Assembly: GCA_903885665.1 (NCBI GenBank)
Contig: CAISJL010000185.1
Coordinates: forward strand, 1 to 64,000
DNA: 64,000 bases
Direction of reading: 5' to 3'
Origin: an uncultured beta proteobacterium
GTDB lineage: Bacteria > Pseudomonadota > Gammaproteobacteria > Burkholderiales > SG8-41
Shown: piece by piece, positions 28,172 through 37,261 of the stretch
Numbering within the stretch: position 1 is the first letter of the stretch
Layout of the letters: each line of letters starts with the position of its first letter
Notes under the pieces: generated by a model
What the model was told of the DNA's origin: nothing
Seen by the model: the letters and a program-made list of their open reading frames with translations, nothing else
The model's database searches: none
Program-made: the position numbers and the translations under genes

Positions 28172-28355
28172 TTACTGTATACCTGACGCTCATCATCTTA
28201 CAAAACAAACTATCCGCCTAAATCAATGCGCGGGATGGCTAGTGTATACTTTCCGAAAACCACACGGACAGACGCCTTCAACGATCCGTAATTACAATGT
28301 GTTATACCTGGCCTCATTACCACTATCTACCACCATCGCCTCGAGGAGACTACCG

Positions 28356-29288
28356 ATGATGATCCACAATCGATTAATACACGTGCTCTACGCAGTCATC
28401 ACTACAGCACTTACTACATTATTACTCTCAACCACAGTTTTCGCACAAGCGCCTGCGACCTATCGTCAGCTACCAATCACTATCGAAGGCTACGCCAAAC
28501 CTTTCCCCCCAGTGCATATCATCAGCAATCTTTATTATGTCGGCACCTATGACCTCGCGGTGTATTTGATCACCACAAGTAATGGTCATATCCTAATCAA
28601 CACCGGCGTCAATAATTCCACTGCCCCAATCAAAGCCAACATTGAAGCGCTTGGCTTTAAGTTCTCCGACATCAAACTACTCTTAGGCACGCACGGTCAC
28701 TGGGATCATGTCGCCGCCATGGCAGAGATCAAGCGTATGACTGGTGCACCGATGATGATGCATGAGGACGATGCAGAATTACTAGAGACTGGCGGTGGCT
28801 ACGACTTCCGTTTCCCCCAGGGGCGCGGTGCAATCTATGAACCAATCAAAGTTGATCGTCGGCTCAAAGATGGCGACACCATCCGACAAGGCGATGTCGA
28901 ATTAACCATTCATCATCATCCGGGCCATACCAAAGGGTCTAGCAGCTTTACCTACACCACACAAGAAAACGGTCGTCCATATCAAGTGCTGATTATCAAC
29001 ATGGGTACCATTAACCCTGGGGTGAATGTTGGCTTTATGCCTGGCTTCCCCAAAATCACCGACGCTTACGCCACCACACTGACTAAACAAAAACAAATGC
29101 GCCCAGATGTCTGGGTATCCTCCCATGCCGGGCATTTTAATATGCACGACAAATACAAGCCGGGCGATGCCTACGATCCAAACCGATTTGTCGATCCTGC
29201 AGGCTACTTAGCCAAAGTAGAGCGCTACGAAAAACTCTATCTAGAGCAGCTGCAAAAAGATCGCGCAACTGCCAAGCCTTCAAACTAA
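28356..29288 (+). CDS. Subclass B3-type metallo-beta-lactamase fold protein
   Basis: The ATG at 28356 lies 7 nt after GAGGAG and starts a signal peptide (MMIHNRLIHVLY...TTVFAQ). A much longer frame back to 28110 overlaps the divergent gene and is rejected. The metal residues of B3 enzymes are all present: HGHWDH (H116-x-H118-x-D120-H121), the His of HPGHTKGSSSF, and the His of SSHAGHFNMHDK. The protein of about 310 residues is periplasmic. Activity on beta-lactams is plausible by family but unproven; many environmental B3-like proteins have weak or other hydrolase activity. It lies 8 bp upstream of an ABC transporter set and may be co-transcribed. Confidence 0.88.
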   Translation: MMIHNRLIHVLYAVITTALTTLLLSTTVFAQAPATYRQLPITIEGYAKPFPPVHIISNLYYVGTYDLAVYLITTSNGHILINTGVNNSTAPIKANIEALGFKFSDIKLLLGTHGHWDHVAAMAEIKRMTGAPMMMHEDDAELLETGGGYDFRFPQGRGAIYEPIKVDRRLKDGDTIRQGDVELTIHHHPGHTKGSSSFTYTTQENGRPYQVLIINMGTINPGVNVGFMPGFPKITDAYATTLTKQKQMRPDVWVSSHAGHFNMHDKYKPGDAYDPNRFVDPAGYLAKVERYEKLYLEQLQKDRATAKPSN

Positions 29289-29295
29289 TTCTCCG

Positions 29296-30018
29296 ATGAT
29301 ATCTGCTCAAGCCATCATTGAGCTGCGCAACCTACACTACACATGGCCGGGGCAAAACAGCCCCTGCTTAGTGATTGAAACGCTCACCATCCACACAGGT
29401 GAGAGAATTTTCTTACACGGCCCTAGTGGTAGCGGCAAAAGTACATTACTCGGAATGCTCGGTGCGGTGCACACCCCGCAAGCTGGTGAATTGCGGGTGC
29501 TGGGTGAATCACTGCCCACCCTGCCTGCGACTCAGCGCGACCGCTTTCGTGCCGATCACATTGGTTTTATCTTTCAATTATTTAATCTGGTGCCGTATTT
29601 ATCGGTGATCGATAACGTTATTCTACCCACCCACTTCTCTGATAGACGGCGTAAACTTGCCACTCCCGAACGCGCCACTGTAGAGGCCGAAGCAACACGC
29701 CTGCTAACGCGCTTACATATCGACCAACACTTATGGCAACGCCCCGTCACTACGCTCAGCGTGGGTCAACAACAACGAGTTGCTGCAGCCCGCGCACTCA
29801 TCGGCCAACCTGAAATACTCATTGCTGACGAACCCACTTCAGCGCTGGATGCAGCCCTCCAAGAAGATTTCCTAACACTATTAATGCATGAGTGTGCAAC
29901 TGCTGGCTCCACCCTAATTTGCGTCAGTCACGATCAACGGCTTGCCGCAAACTTTGACCGTAGTATAGATCTAGCCACTTTAAACCATGCCGCTACCAGG
30001 GCATCCCACAGCGTATGA
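29296..30018 (+). CDS. ABC transporter ATP-binding protein (LolD/MacB type)
   Basis: The 240-residue ATPase has Walker A GPSGSGKST, a Q-loop FIFQLFNLVPYLSVIDNV, the signature LSVGQQQRVAAARAL (LSVGQ in place of LSGGQ), Walker B ILIADEPTSALD and an H-loop His in CVSHDQ. It belongs to the family pairing with FtsX-type permeases for extracting lipoproteins or moving substrates from the periplasmic face. It overlaps the permease gene by 4 bp (ATGA). With DUF3299 downstream, a metal- or envelope-related role is suggested by context only. Confidence 0.93.
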   Translation: MISAQAIIELRNLHYTWPGQNSPCLVIETLTIHTGERIFLHGPSGSGKSTLLGMLGAVHTPQAGELRVLGESLPTLPATQRDRFRADHIGFIFQLFNLVPYLSVIDNVILPTHFSDRRRKLATPERATVEAEATRLLTRLHIDQHLWQRPVTTLSVGQQQRVAAARALIGQPEILIADEPTSALDAALQEDFLTLLMHECATAGSTLICVSHDQRLAANFDRSIDLATLNHAATRASHSV

Positions 30019-31277
30019 AGCACTTAATACAATTGGCCAGCCGCAGCGCGTGGAATCGGCGCCTGACACTTGGCTTAACATTGGCGGCCATCGCCTTTAG
30101 CACGCTACTGCTGTTAGGCGTAGAACGACTACGTCAAGATGCCCGTGAAAATTTCGCCCTGTCTGTATCTGGCACAGACCTGATTATTGGGGCTAGAACC
30201 AGTAGCGTGCAATTGCTTCTACACGCCATATTTCATATCGGTGCTACCACCACTAATATGCGATGGTCCAGCTATCAGGAGCTGTCGACACATCCACTAG
30301 TCGCATGGACCATACCCATTACACTAGGGGATTCGTTTCACGGCTATCCCGTACTTGGCACCACAAGCGCCTACTTTGAACATTTTCAATATGGCCATAA
30401 GCAAGCATTACAATTCAATACGGGCGCGCCATTCAAGCAACTGTTCGAAGTGGTGCTGGGCGCGCAAGCTGCCGCACAACTCCAATTAAGAGTAGGGGCA
30501 CAAATCACCTTACAACACGGCTCAGGTGATCTCGCACACGCCGAACACGCAGACAAACCCTTTACCGTGACTGGCATCTTAGCGCCAACTGGCACACCGG
30601 TTGATCGCACCATACACATCCCCATTGAAGCCATCGAAGCGATTCATCTTGACTGGCAAGGTGGCGCACCAATACCTGGAGTCAGCATCAGTCCTGAGCA
30701 CGTGCGTAAATTTGACCTCACTCCCAAAACCATAACCGCAATATTGGTGGGACTGAAACAACGCGCCGCGGTATTTCGTATGCAACGCTGGGTCAACACC
30801 TACCCAGCCGATGCCTTAATCGGCATCATGCCAGCACTGGCACTCGATGAACTATGGCAGGTAGTCAGCGTAGTCGAGCGATTGTTACTCGCGGTCTCAA
30901 CTATGGTCGTCATCGTAGGTTTGATTGGACTACTTGCAGTCATCTTGGCCAGCTTAAACGAACGACGACGTGAACTCGCGATCTTGCGCTCAGTCGGCGC
31001 TAGCCCGCGCGACTTATTTATTTTGTTAACGCTTGAGGGGCTAGGTATTACGGTAGTCGGTGCACTCAGCGGTGTCGCCCTCCTGACCCTGCTGACAATC
31101 AGCCTCAGTCCTTGGCTACAATCACACTATGGTTTAGTAATTACATTACGCTGGCTCAATATGAATGAAATCGCCCTAGTCATTGGTATTATTAGCATCG
31201 GACTACTCGCTAGTATCATCCCAGGTTATCGCGCCTATCGGATGTCGCTGGCCGATGGTCTCACTCCACGTCTCTAA
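30015..31277 (+). CDS. FtsX-like ABC transporter permease
   Basis: The 420-residue membrane protein has the FtsX/MacB topology. There is one N-terminal helix (about 17-35), a large periplasmic domain (about 40-280), then three C-terminal helices (about 290-320, 335-375, 385-410). The conserved LNERRRELAILRSVGASPRDLFILLTLEG motif marks the cytoplasmic coupling region. It is the partner of the overlapping ATPase gene. Mechanotransmission-type transport, not channel transport, is expected for this family; cargo unknown. Confidence 0.92.
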   Translation: MKHLIQLASRSAWNRRLTLGLTLAAIAFSTLLLLGVERLRQDARENFALSVSGTDLIIGARTSSVQLLLHAIFHIGATTTNMRWSSYQELSTHPLVAWTIPITLGDSFHGYPVLGTTSAYFEHFQYGHKQALQFNTGAPFKQLFEVVLGAQAAAQLQLRVGAQITLQHGSGDLAHAEHADKPFTVTGILAPTGTPVDRTIHIPIEAIEAIHLDWQGGAPIPGVSISPEHVRKFDLTPKTITAILVGLKQRAAVFRMQRWVNTYPADALIGIMPALALDELWQVVSVVERLLLAVSTMVVIVGLIGLLAVILASLNERRRELAILRSVGASPRDLFILLTLEGLGITVVGALSGVALLTLLTISLSPWLQSHYGLVITLRWLNMNEIALVIGIISIGLLASIIPGYRAYRMSLADGLTPRL

Positions 31278-31285
31278 GGACGACC

Positions 31286-32032
31286 ATGATTCGATTCCCT
31301 TTGCTATACCGCTTATTACAATACTTACTACAACACTTACCTCAATACTTACCACAACACCTCCTACAGCGCTTACTTAGGCGCTTACTTAGGCACTTAC
31401 TACATCACTTAATACATCACTTAATACATCACACCAAACTCACCCGATTGATGCTACTGATACTGTGTGGCGGCTTAATTCATGTGCACCCTGGCGTCCT
31501 GATTAATGAGAGTATCGCAGGAGGGCGTGTTGAATATCGGGTTGGTGAACGCTTAGCACCGACTAAAAAACCTAGCACCAGCGCCTTTAAAGACACGGCT
31601 TGGGATGACCTCATGCCCAAAGATTGGAACCCGGGCAAAGCATTCAACGCCCTGAATTTAAGCGCCCTTGATGACGCTGATCCGCGTGCTGCTAAAGCGC
31701 TCTCGCAACTACAAACTGCACTCGATAATGCGCCCGTGGTTAGCGCACTCAATGGCGCGAGAATCCGTATCCCTGGCTTCTTGGTGCCTCTAGAGAATCA
31801 GCGTGGTGAAATTACTGAATTTTTATTGGTGCCCTACTTCGGCGCTTGCGTACACACACCACCCCCACCCGCTAATCAAATTATTCATGTGTTCCCAAAC
31901 AAACCCATCAAAAATGACATGATGGAAGCCGTCTGGGTCAGCGGCATTTTAGAGACTACCCGCTCTAACACCGGCTTAGGTGCAGCTGGCTATCGACTCA
32001 AGGCCGAACTGGTTGCCCCCTATCAGCGTTAG
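31286..32032 (+). CDS. DUF3299 domain-containing exported protein with repeat-built N-terminus
   Basis: The 248 residues begin with ten four-residue repeats (R/Y/H-L-L/P/I-Q/R/H, residues about 9-48) encoded by a 12-bp tandem DNA repeat. A hydrophobic segment (LMLLILCGGLIHVHPGVLI, about 53-71) and the DUF3299 domain (about 100-245) follow. The domain has IRIPGFLVPLE and the conserved PYFGACVHTPPPPANQIIHV motif, whose Cys/His suggest metal binding. DUF3299 genes often lie with ABC exporters, as here (8 bp after the permease). The expanded leucine/histidine-rich leader is odd; an in-frame ATG at 31450 would give a conventional short signal peptide instead. Confidence 0.87.
   Translation: MIRFPLLYRLLQYLLQHLPQYLPQHLLQRLLRRLLRHLLHHLIHHLIHHTKLTRLMLLILCGGLIHVHPGVLINESIAGGRVEYRVGERLAPTKKPSTSAFKDTAWDDLMPKDWNPGKAFNALNLSALDDADPRAAKALSQLQTALDNAPVVSALNGARIRIPGFLVPLENQRGEITEFLLVPYFGACVHTPPPPANQIIHVFPNKPIKNDMMEAVWVSGILETTRSNTGLGAAGYRLKAELVAPYQR
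31310..31429. repeat. 12-bp tandem repeat (ten units) inside the DUF3299 gene
   Basis: Ten consecutive 12-bp units with a core of CACTTACTACAA-like sequence, diverging gradually along the array. The unit keeps frame and encodes the leucine-rich leader. Adjacent units are most alike at the right end, which suggests stepwise duplication. Confidence 0.9.
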
Positions 32033-32110
32033 ACACCTCTGTTCAATAACCGTCGGAATTGCTTAGCATTCCGCTGTCAACCAACAACCTTAAAGATTCG
32101 TTGAACGATC

Positions 32111-33658
32111 ATGACTACCCATCGCCGAGACTTCCTGCGTTATAGCGCAGCACTGAGCATCGCCGCACTACTGCCGCAACGGGTGATTGCTCAGCCACGC
32201 TTTGAGACCAATCCATTCACTCTTGGTGTCGCTTCGGGGCTGCCCCAGCCCGAACAAATCGTGCTGTGGACGCGACTAGCGCCCGACCCCTTAAATGGAG
32301 GCGGCATGCCCAATGCCGCTGTTAATGTAGGTTGGGAGATCGCTAGTGATGAGCAGTTTCGCAACATTGTCGATCGCGGCGAGGTGCTGGCTACACCACA
32401 ATCCGCCCACGCTGTTCACGTCACGGCCCGCCGTCTATTGCCGTTTCGCTGGTATTGGTATCGCTTTATGGCGGGAGACGCCATTAGTACTATTGGCCGC
32501 ACGCGCACCGCCCCTGCTGCCAATGATATGGTTAGCACACTACAACTAGCCCTTGCCTCCTGCCAACATTACGAACACGGTTACTTCAGTGCGTATCGCG
32601 ATATGTTGCAACATCCTATCGATTGTTTTATTCATGTCGGTGATTACATCTATGAAAGCTCATGGGGTCGCAATGGCGTGCGCAGCCATCACAGCAAGGA
32701 GCCCTACACCTTAAACGATTATCGCAATCGCTATGCACAATACCGCCTAGACCCACAGTTGCAAGCCGCACACGCGGCGTGCCCGTGGTTAGTCATTTGG
32801 GATGATCACGAAGTCGATAACGACTACGCGAACGATCGCTCGCAAGATCTTGATCCACCTGCCGCCTTCTTACGACGGCGCGCTGCTGCCTATCAAGCAT
32901 ATTACGAACATATGCCGCTCGCGCCACAGCAATATCAAGGTGGCCCCAATTTAAAGATTTATGGCGCTCATCAATTTGGTCAGTTAGCACAAATTCAATT
33001 ACTCGATATGCGGCAATATCGTGACTATCACGTTTGCTCACGCCCTGGGCGTGGTGGTGGCAATCAGGTAGACATCAACGACTGTCCCGAACGCCTGCAG
33101 CCCGGCCGCAGCTTACTCGGTGCCACACAAGAACAATGGCTCACCCAATCCCTGTCACAATCCAGTGCACGTTGGAATGTGATTGCACAAACCACCCTGG
33201 TGGCGCAATCAAACCGTGCCACCACCCAAGGTCGTGCGATCTATACCGATGGCTGGGATGGTTATCCCTTGGCGCGCGAAAAACTCTTGAATACCATTAC
33301 GCAAACGCAAATTCGAAACCCTATCGTCATTGGTGGCGACGTGCACATGGCAGTTGCCAGCGACTTAAAGATTGATTTTGAAAATCCCCGCAGCGCCGTG
33401 ATTGCCAGTGAATTTGTGACCAGTTCGATTACCGCCTACGGCCCAAGCCAACGCCGCACAGAGGCGCTCGTTGCGAATAATCCGCATATTCATTTTGCCA
33501 ATGGCACACAACGCGGTTACACCCAATTCACCATCACCCCTAAACAATGGGAGACTCGTTATCGGGCAGTCACCAACCCGCGCGATCCGCAATCTGAGGC
33601 CTACGAGTTAGCTCGATATACGGTAGTCGATGGCCGCGCTGGTCCGCAGCGCGGGTAA
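32111..33658 (+). CDS. phoD: PhoD family alkaline phosphatase / phosphodiesterase
   Basis: The 515-residue protein carries a Tat signal peptide (RRDFLRYSAALSIAALL; twin Arg at 5-6). PhoD domains follow: an N-terminal Ig-like part with NPFTLGVASGLPQPEQIVLWTRLAP, then metal motifs HVGDYIYE, WDDHEVDNDYAND and IGGDVHMAV. These are the Ca/Fe-binding residues of PhoD enzymes, which release phosphate from mono- and diesters in the periplasm. No Pho box is clear in the 78 bp upstream. Confidence 0.93.
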   Translation: MTTHRRDFLRYSAALSIAALLPQRVIAQPRFETNPFTLGVASGLPQPEQIVLWTRLAPDPLNGGGMPNAAVNVGWEIASDEQFRNIVDRGEVLATPQSAHAVHVTARRLLPFRWYWYRFMAGDAISTIGRTRTAPAANDMVSTLQLALASCQHYEHGYFSAYRDMLQHPIDCFIHVGDYIYESSWGRNGVRSHHSKEPYTLNDYRNRYAQYRLDPQLQAAHAACPWLVIWDDHEVDNDYANDRSQDLDPPAAFLRRRAAAYQAYYEHMPLAPQQYQGGPNLKIYGAHQFGQLAQIQLLDMRQYRDYHVCSRPGRGGGNQVDINDCPERLQPGRSLLGATQEQWLTQSLSQSSARWNVIAQTTLVAQSNRATTQGRAIYTDGWDGYPLAREKLLNTITQTQIRNPIVIGGDVHMAVASDLKIDFENPRSAVIASEFVTSSITAYGPSQRRTEALVANNPHIHFANGTQRGYTQFTITPKQWETRYRAVTNPRDPQSEAYELARYTVVDGRAGPQRG

Positions 33659-33700
33659 GCGGCACAGCACTAAAAACTTACCCAGAATTACAATGTCTCA

Positions 33701-33755
33701 GCTTAAAAGCTGTGAAGCTTAAAACACTGAGGCTTAAATTAGTGCGGCTTAAAGA
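33701..33755. repeat. Degenerate 15-16-bp tandem repeat
   Basis: GCTTAAA recurs at 33701, 33717, 33732 and 33747 in the gap between phoD and the Bug pseudogene. No gene or terminator hairpin is apparent in this 105-bp gap. Confidence 0.5.
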
Positions 33756-33763
33756 AATATACA

Positions 33764-34909
33764 TTAAGGCATTGAATCTACAGTGATTTTTGAATCTTTA
33801 ATGAGCTTACGCCACGTCTGCAAGTCGCTTTTAATCATTTCTTGAAACCCTTCCGGCGAAGTGGTGGCAACTTCTAATCCAACCACCTGAAAGCGTTACA
33901 CAGTCTCTGGCATTTGCAACCACTTCGTCATGATCGGACCTAACTTTCGAATAATCGGCTTGGGTAATTTAGCAGGCCCTACCAAACCCCACCATCCAGT
34001 ATTGTAGTAACCGGGGATCGTTTCATTGATCGCTGGTAAGTCTGGCGCCCATTTAATGCGTTGGGTATGACCCACACCCAATACTTTCATACGCCCTGAC
34101 TTCACATAGGGCTGCACGGTAAGCAATCCGGTAATCGTTAGATGAATAGTGCCGCTGATCAATTCGGCCAAAGACATCGAGCTGCCCTTATAAGGCACAT
34201 GCACTAAATCTAAACCGGCCAAGGTCATTAACATCGCCCCACCAATATGATTGGGCGTACCAATACCTGGGGAGGAGAAGTTTAATTTTCCGGGTTGCGA
34301 TTTTGCCAAGGTGATGAACTCACGCACCGAATTGACGGGCAATTGGCTATTCACAATCAAACAATAGGGTACAAAAGTAGCTAGTCCAATCGGCGAGAAA
34401 TCCACTAAGGGATCGTAGGGAATTTTGTTACCTAACAAAGCCGGCCCAGAGACCAAGCCCCCAATCGTGCCTAACATCAAGGTATAGCCATCTGGGACAG
34501 CGCGCGCTGCAATCGCATGACCTAATGTCGCACCCGCGCCTGGGCGATGATCCATCACCACCGGCTGCCCCGTTGCCTCGGTAATCGAGCGGCCAATTTC
34601 ACGCGCAGTAAACTCGGTGCCTGCACCTGGCGGATAAGGCACAATCATACGAATAGGTTTCGTAGGATACTGTTGCGCTGCAGTCTGCGCCGCATTGCCA
34701 TCCCGACTGCTGATGATCGATACCATGAGCAGTATGGATATGCCCAATGCCAATGATGCTATGGATGCTATGGATGCCATGGATGCTATGGATGCCATAA
34801 CTGCCATGGATAACTTTGGACCACTCAACACCCTACACTGCCACTTATAGTCTGACATGATTTGCTGCCCTCCCCCGGTTGGTGAATACCTCAACGCGCA
34901 GACAGCCAT
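33764..34909 (-). pseudogene. Bug (TctC) family solute-binding protein interrupted by an in-frame TAA
   Basis: A typical Bug protein begins after a signal region (QQYPTKPIRMIVPYPPGAGTEF, ADGYTL-like PDGYTLMLG, KSQPGKLNFSSPG, HVPYKGSSMS). The frame stops at 33896-33898 after MTKWLQMPETV. Past the stop the same frame continues for 43 codons (RFQVVGLEVATTSPEGFQ then a KW-like TWRKLIKDSKITVDSMP) to a proper stop at 33764. That tail is the normal C-terminal helix of the family. A single substitution in one codon would restore it. The short product would lack the last helix. The h-region of the leader contains a 9-bp repeat (MASIAS...). Start is uncertain: Met1 or Met18 (MSDYKWQ). Confidence 0.8.
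34752..34808. repeat. 9-bp tandem repeat in the leader of the Bug pseudogene
   Basis: About five units of ATGGATGCC-like sequence (plus strand) encode Met/Ile-Ala-Ser repeats in the hydrophobic leader on the minus strand. The unit keeps frame. Confidence 0.75.
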
Positions 34910-35018
34910 ACATGCAACATCTGCACTGGCCGTCCGTGCGTCAGCCTATACACATCCAAACCATTTAACTCAACACATACAACACCGAACTTATGAGCGG
35001 TTTTTTTAAGTGTTATCG

Positions 35019-35075
35019 TTTTTTTTATTGTTATTGTTATTGTTATTGTTATTTTTTATTTTTTATTTTTTATTA
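35019..35075. repeat. Hexanucleotide repeats (TTATTG, then TTTTTA)
   Basis: About five TTATTG copies are followed by three TTTTTA-type copies in the 224-bp gap between the Bug pseudogene start and the end of the ThDP-enzyme gene. Slippage here could alter spacing upstream of the Bug gene. Confidence 0.7.
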
Positions 35076-35133
35076 TGAGTAGCGACCAATACTACCACTG
35101 CAGCTGCCTCACTAGCACTACAACCTTATATTG

Positions 35134-36681
35134 CTACGCTTGAATCATTAACTCAATTAAAAACGGCCCACGACGCCGACATGCAGCCGAGAATACATCA
35201 GCGAAGCCCTCTAGGGTGTCGACTCTAACCCCTTCAACACCCATGCCTGCCGCTAGTTTTACCCAATTTAATTCCGGCCTAGCCAAATCAAACAACGCTT
35301 TAGACGCATGGCCAGGTTGCGCACCAACAGCCACCAATTCACCTTGCAAAATTTTATAGACCCGATTAGCAAATATAATGTTCACCACATTGAGTTGTTC
35401 GCGCGCCTGCGTCCACAACGCTTGCAACGGATACATGCCCGCACCATCGGCTTGCAAACACACGACCTGGCGATCTGGGCAAGCCACTGCAGCACCCGCC
35501 GCACAAGGCAAGCCATGACCGATGGAGCCGCCAGTTAATTGCAACCAATCATGCGGCTGAGCGTTATAGGTTTGTGCGAACAAGGGGCGACCTGATGTCA
35601 CCGCATCCTCGGCCACAATCGCCTGCTCTGGCATCAATGCAGCGAGCGTCGTACCAAACGCCTCAGGCGAGAATCGACCGCGCACAATTTGTGGCGCTTC
35701 ACCAATCACTGGCACAGTGACCGTTTTGGGCGCACCTAAGGATTCTGCCAATTGAGTTAATGCTAACACCTCATCAACAGCACCTTCTGCTAAGACATGA
35801 ATCTGCGCATTGGCAGGTGCGGTCAAACTAGGACGACCGGGGTAGGCAAAAAATTGTGTTGGTGGTTTTGCGCCAACCAAAATCACATGCTGCACATCAG
35901 CCAATACACTCAAGGCCGCATCTAAAGCGTAGGGCAAGCGATTGACTGGCACCCGACCGCGACCACGCGCCATACGAGGCACTTGATTGGTGGTCAGTAA
36001 ACGTGCACCCGTATGTTGTGCAACCCGTTGCGCAGCCAGCAAACCCGCTTCGGTGAGCGCGCGGCCCGACATCAACAACACGCTGACTTCACGCCGCTGC
36101 AATACCGCAGCCACCGCCGCCACCACTGGTGCATCGGCGGCGCGCGGCGCAGGGATGGGCAGGGGCTTAGCCACCACACCACCCTCATTCCAACTAGCAT
36201 CCGCCGGTAGAATTAAGGTTGAAATATGGCCAGGCGCACTACGCGCTTGCTGCACTGCTAGCGCTGCATCTGCACCCACAGCGGCAGATTCTGGGGTGGT
36301 GCGGACCCAATTGGAAACCGTATGTGCCATCCCCTCAATATCGGTAGTCAGCGGCGCGTCATAGGCCACATGGTATGTTGCGTGATCTCCGACAATATTC
36401 ACCATCGGAGTCTTAGCACGTCGTGCGTTATGAATATTCGACATCCCATTAGCAAAACCGGGGCCGCAATGCAAAAGGGTTGCTGCGGGCTTCTCAGCCA
36501 TACGCCCATAGCCATCGGCACAACCAGTGACTACAGTCTCCGCCATACCCAATACACAACGCATCTCTTCAACTTTATCGAGCGCCGCCACAAAATGCAT
36601 CTCTGAGGTGCCTGGGTTAGCAAAGCAAGTATCCACCCCAGACTCGACCAATGTCCTGACTAAACTCTCTGCACCATTCAT
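35134..36681 (-). CDS. Thiamine-diphosphate-dependent enzyme (acetolactate synthase large-subunit-like)
   Basis: The 515-residue protein has the three-domain plan of ThDP decarboxylases/synthases. The N-terminal domain has GVDTCFANPGTSEMHF and the catalytic Glu in GMAETVVTGCADGYGR. A central Rossmann-like domain follows, and the C-terminal ThDP domain has GGSIGHGLPCAAGAA and the DG..N-type cofactor motif in modified form (QADGAGMYPLQALWTQ...FANRVY). The usual GDG reads ADG. It is shorter than IlvB and has no regulatory subunit gene nearby, so it is more likely a benzoylformate- or oxalyl-CoA-decarboxylase-like catabolic enzyme than true acetolactate synthase. The substrate is unknown. The 178-bp upstream gap presumably has its promoter. 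Confidence 0.85.
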   Translation of the reverse strand: MNGAESLVRTLVESGVDTCFANPGTSEMHFVAALDKVEEMRCVLGMAETVVTGCADGYGRMAEKPAATLLHCGPGFANGMSNIHNARRAKTPMVNIVGDHATYHVAYDAPLTTDIEGMAHTVSNWVRTTPESAAVGADAALAVQQARSAPGHISTLILPADASWNEGGVVAKPLPIPAPRAADAPVVAAVAAVLQRREVSVLLMSGRALTEAGLLAAQRVAQHTGARLLTTNQVPRMARGRGRVPVNRLPYALDAALSVLADVQHVILVGAKPPTQFFAYPGRPSLTAPANAQIHVLAEGAVDEVLALTQLAESLGAPKTVTVPVIGEAPQIVRGRFSPEAFGTTLAALMPEQAIVAEDAVTSGRPLFAQTYNAQPHDWLQLTGGSIGHGLPCAAGAAVACPDRQVVCLQADGAGMYPLQALWTQAREQLNVVNIIFANRVYKILQGELVAVGAQPGHASKALFDLARPELNWVKLAAGMGVEGVRVDTLEGFADVFSAACRRRGPFLIELMIQA

Positions 36682-36859
36682 GAAGGCGCCTCCAATGGGT
36701 TTAAAGCAGATTAAACTGAAACGGTTGGCATCGGCTTGATTCGCCGTATTTGATGGAATTGATTATAGAGGGCTGCCACGATTTGTGCTGTCCGGAGTCC
36801 ACAACTAGGCCATTAATCAAATACCACAAGGGCACTAAATTGGTACAGCGCAAACCAAA

Positions 36860-37261
36860 CTAAGACTCACGCCAACGCACCAATTGGCGGCGGTCGCGCT
36901 TGGTCGGACGGCCTGAGCGCGCCATTGCTGGCTCGATCACACTGCGCCGCAATAGCGCTTGCGCTGTGCGCGCCTCAGCACTTGCAGGATCTTCATCATA
37001 TAAGGTGCGTGCAATCGGGGCTGCACTGCGCTGCTCTGAGAGTGCGGCAATTTGAATCTGCCACGTTGCGTTGCCGATTTGAATGGCTAGTCGATCGCCA
37101 ACGCGCACACCCTTGGCTGGCTTGACGCGCTCCGCATTCCATTTCACATGGCCTGCGTCAACTGCTTGCTGAGCGAGAGCGCGCGTTTTAAAAAACCGCG
37201 CCGCCCACAACCATTTATCGATACGTTGTGTTTCAAGATTAGTTTTCAATAACCCCTTCAC
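36860..37261 (-). CDS. hslR: Heat-shock protein 15-type S4 RNA-binding protein
   Basis: A GTG at 37261, overlapping the stop of the upstream gene (GTGA), gives 133 residues. These start (M)KGLLKTNLETQRIDKWLWAARFFKTRALA, the S4 domain used by Hsp15 to rescue stalled 50S subunits with attached tRNA. The C-terminus is basic (RPTKRDRRQLVRWRES). A frame reaching back to 37540 exists, but its extra 93 residues are out-of-frame translation of the upstream membrane protein gene. Confidence 0.9.
   Translation of the reverse strand: MKGLLKTNLETQRIDKWLWAARFFKTRALAQQAVDAGHVKWNAERVKPAKGVRVGDRLAIQIGNATWQIQIAALSEQRSAAPIARTLYDEDPASAEARTAQALLRRSVIEPAMARSGRPTKRDRRQLVRWRES

Noticed and set aside
28110-28355. 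Upstream extension of the metallo-beta-lactamase gene
   Set aside because: It overlaps the start of the divergent DUF2520 gene. A better start with GAGGAG and a signal peptide exists at 28356.
31310-31429. Array that could be mistaken for CRISPR repeats
   Set aside because: Units are 12 bp with no unique spacers and lie inside a coding frame; there are no cas genes in the window. The AATC array at 47477 fails for the same reasons.
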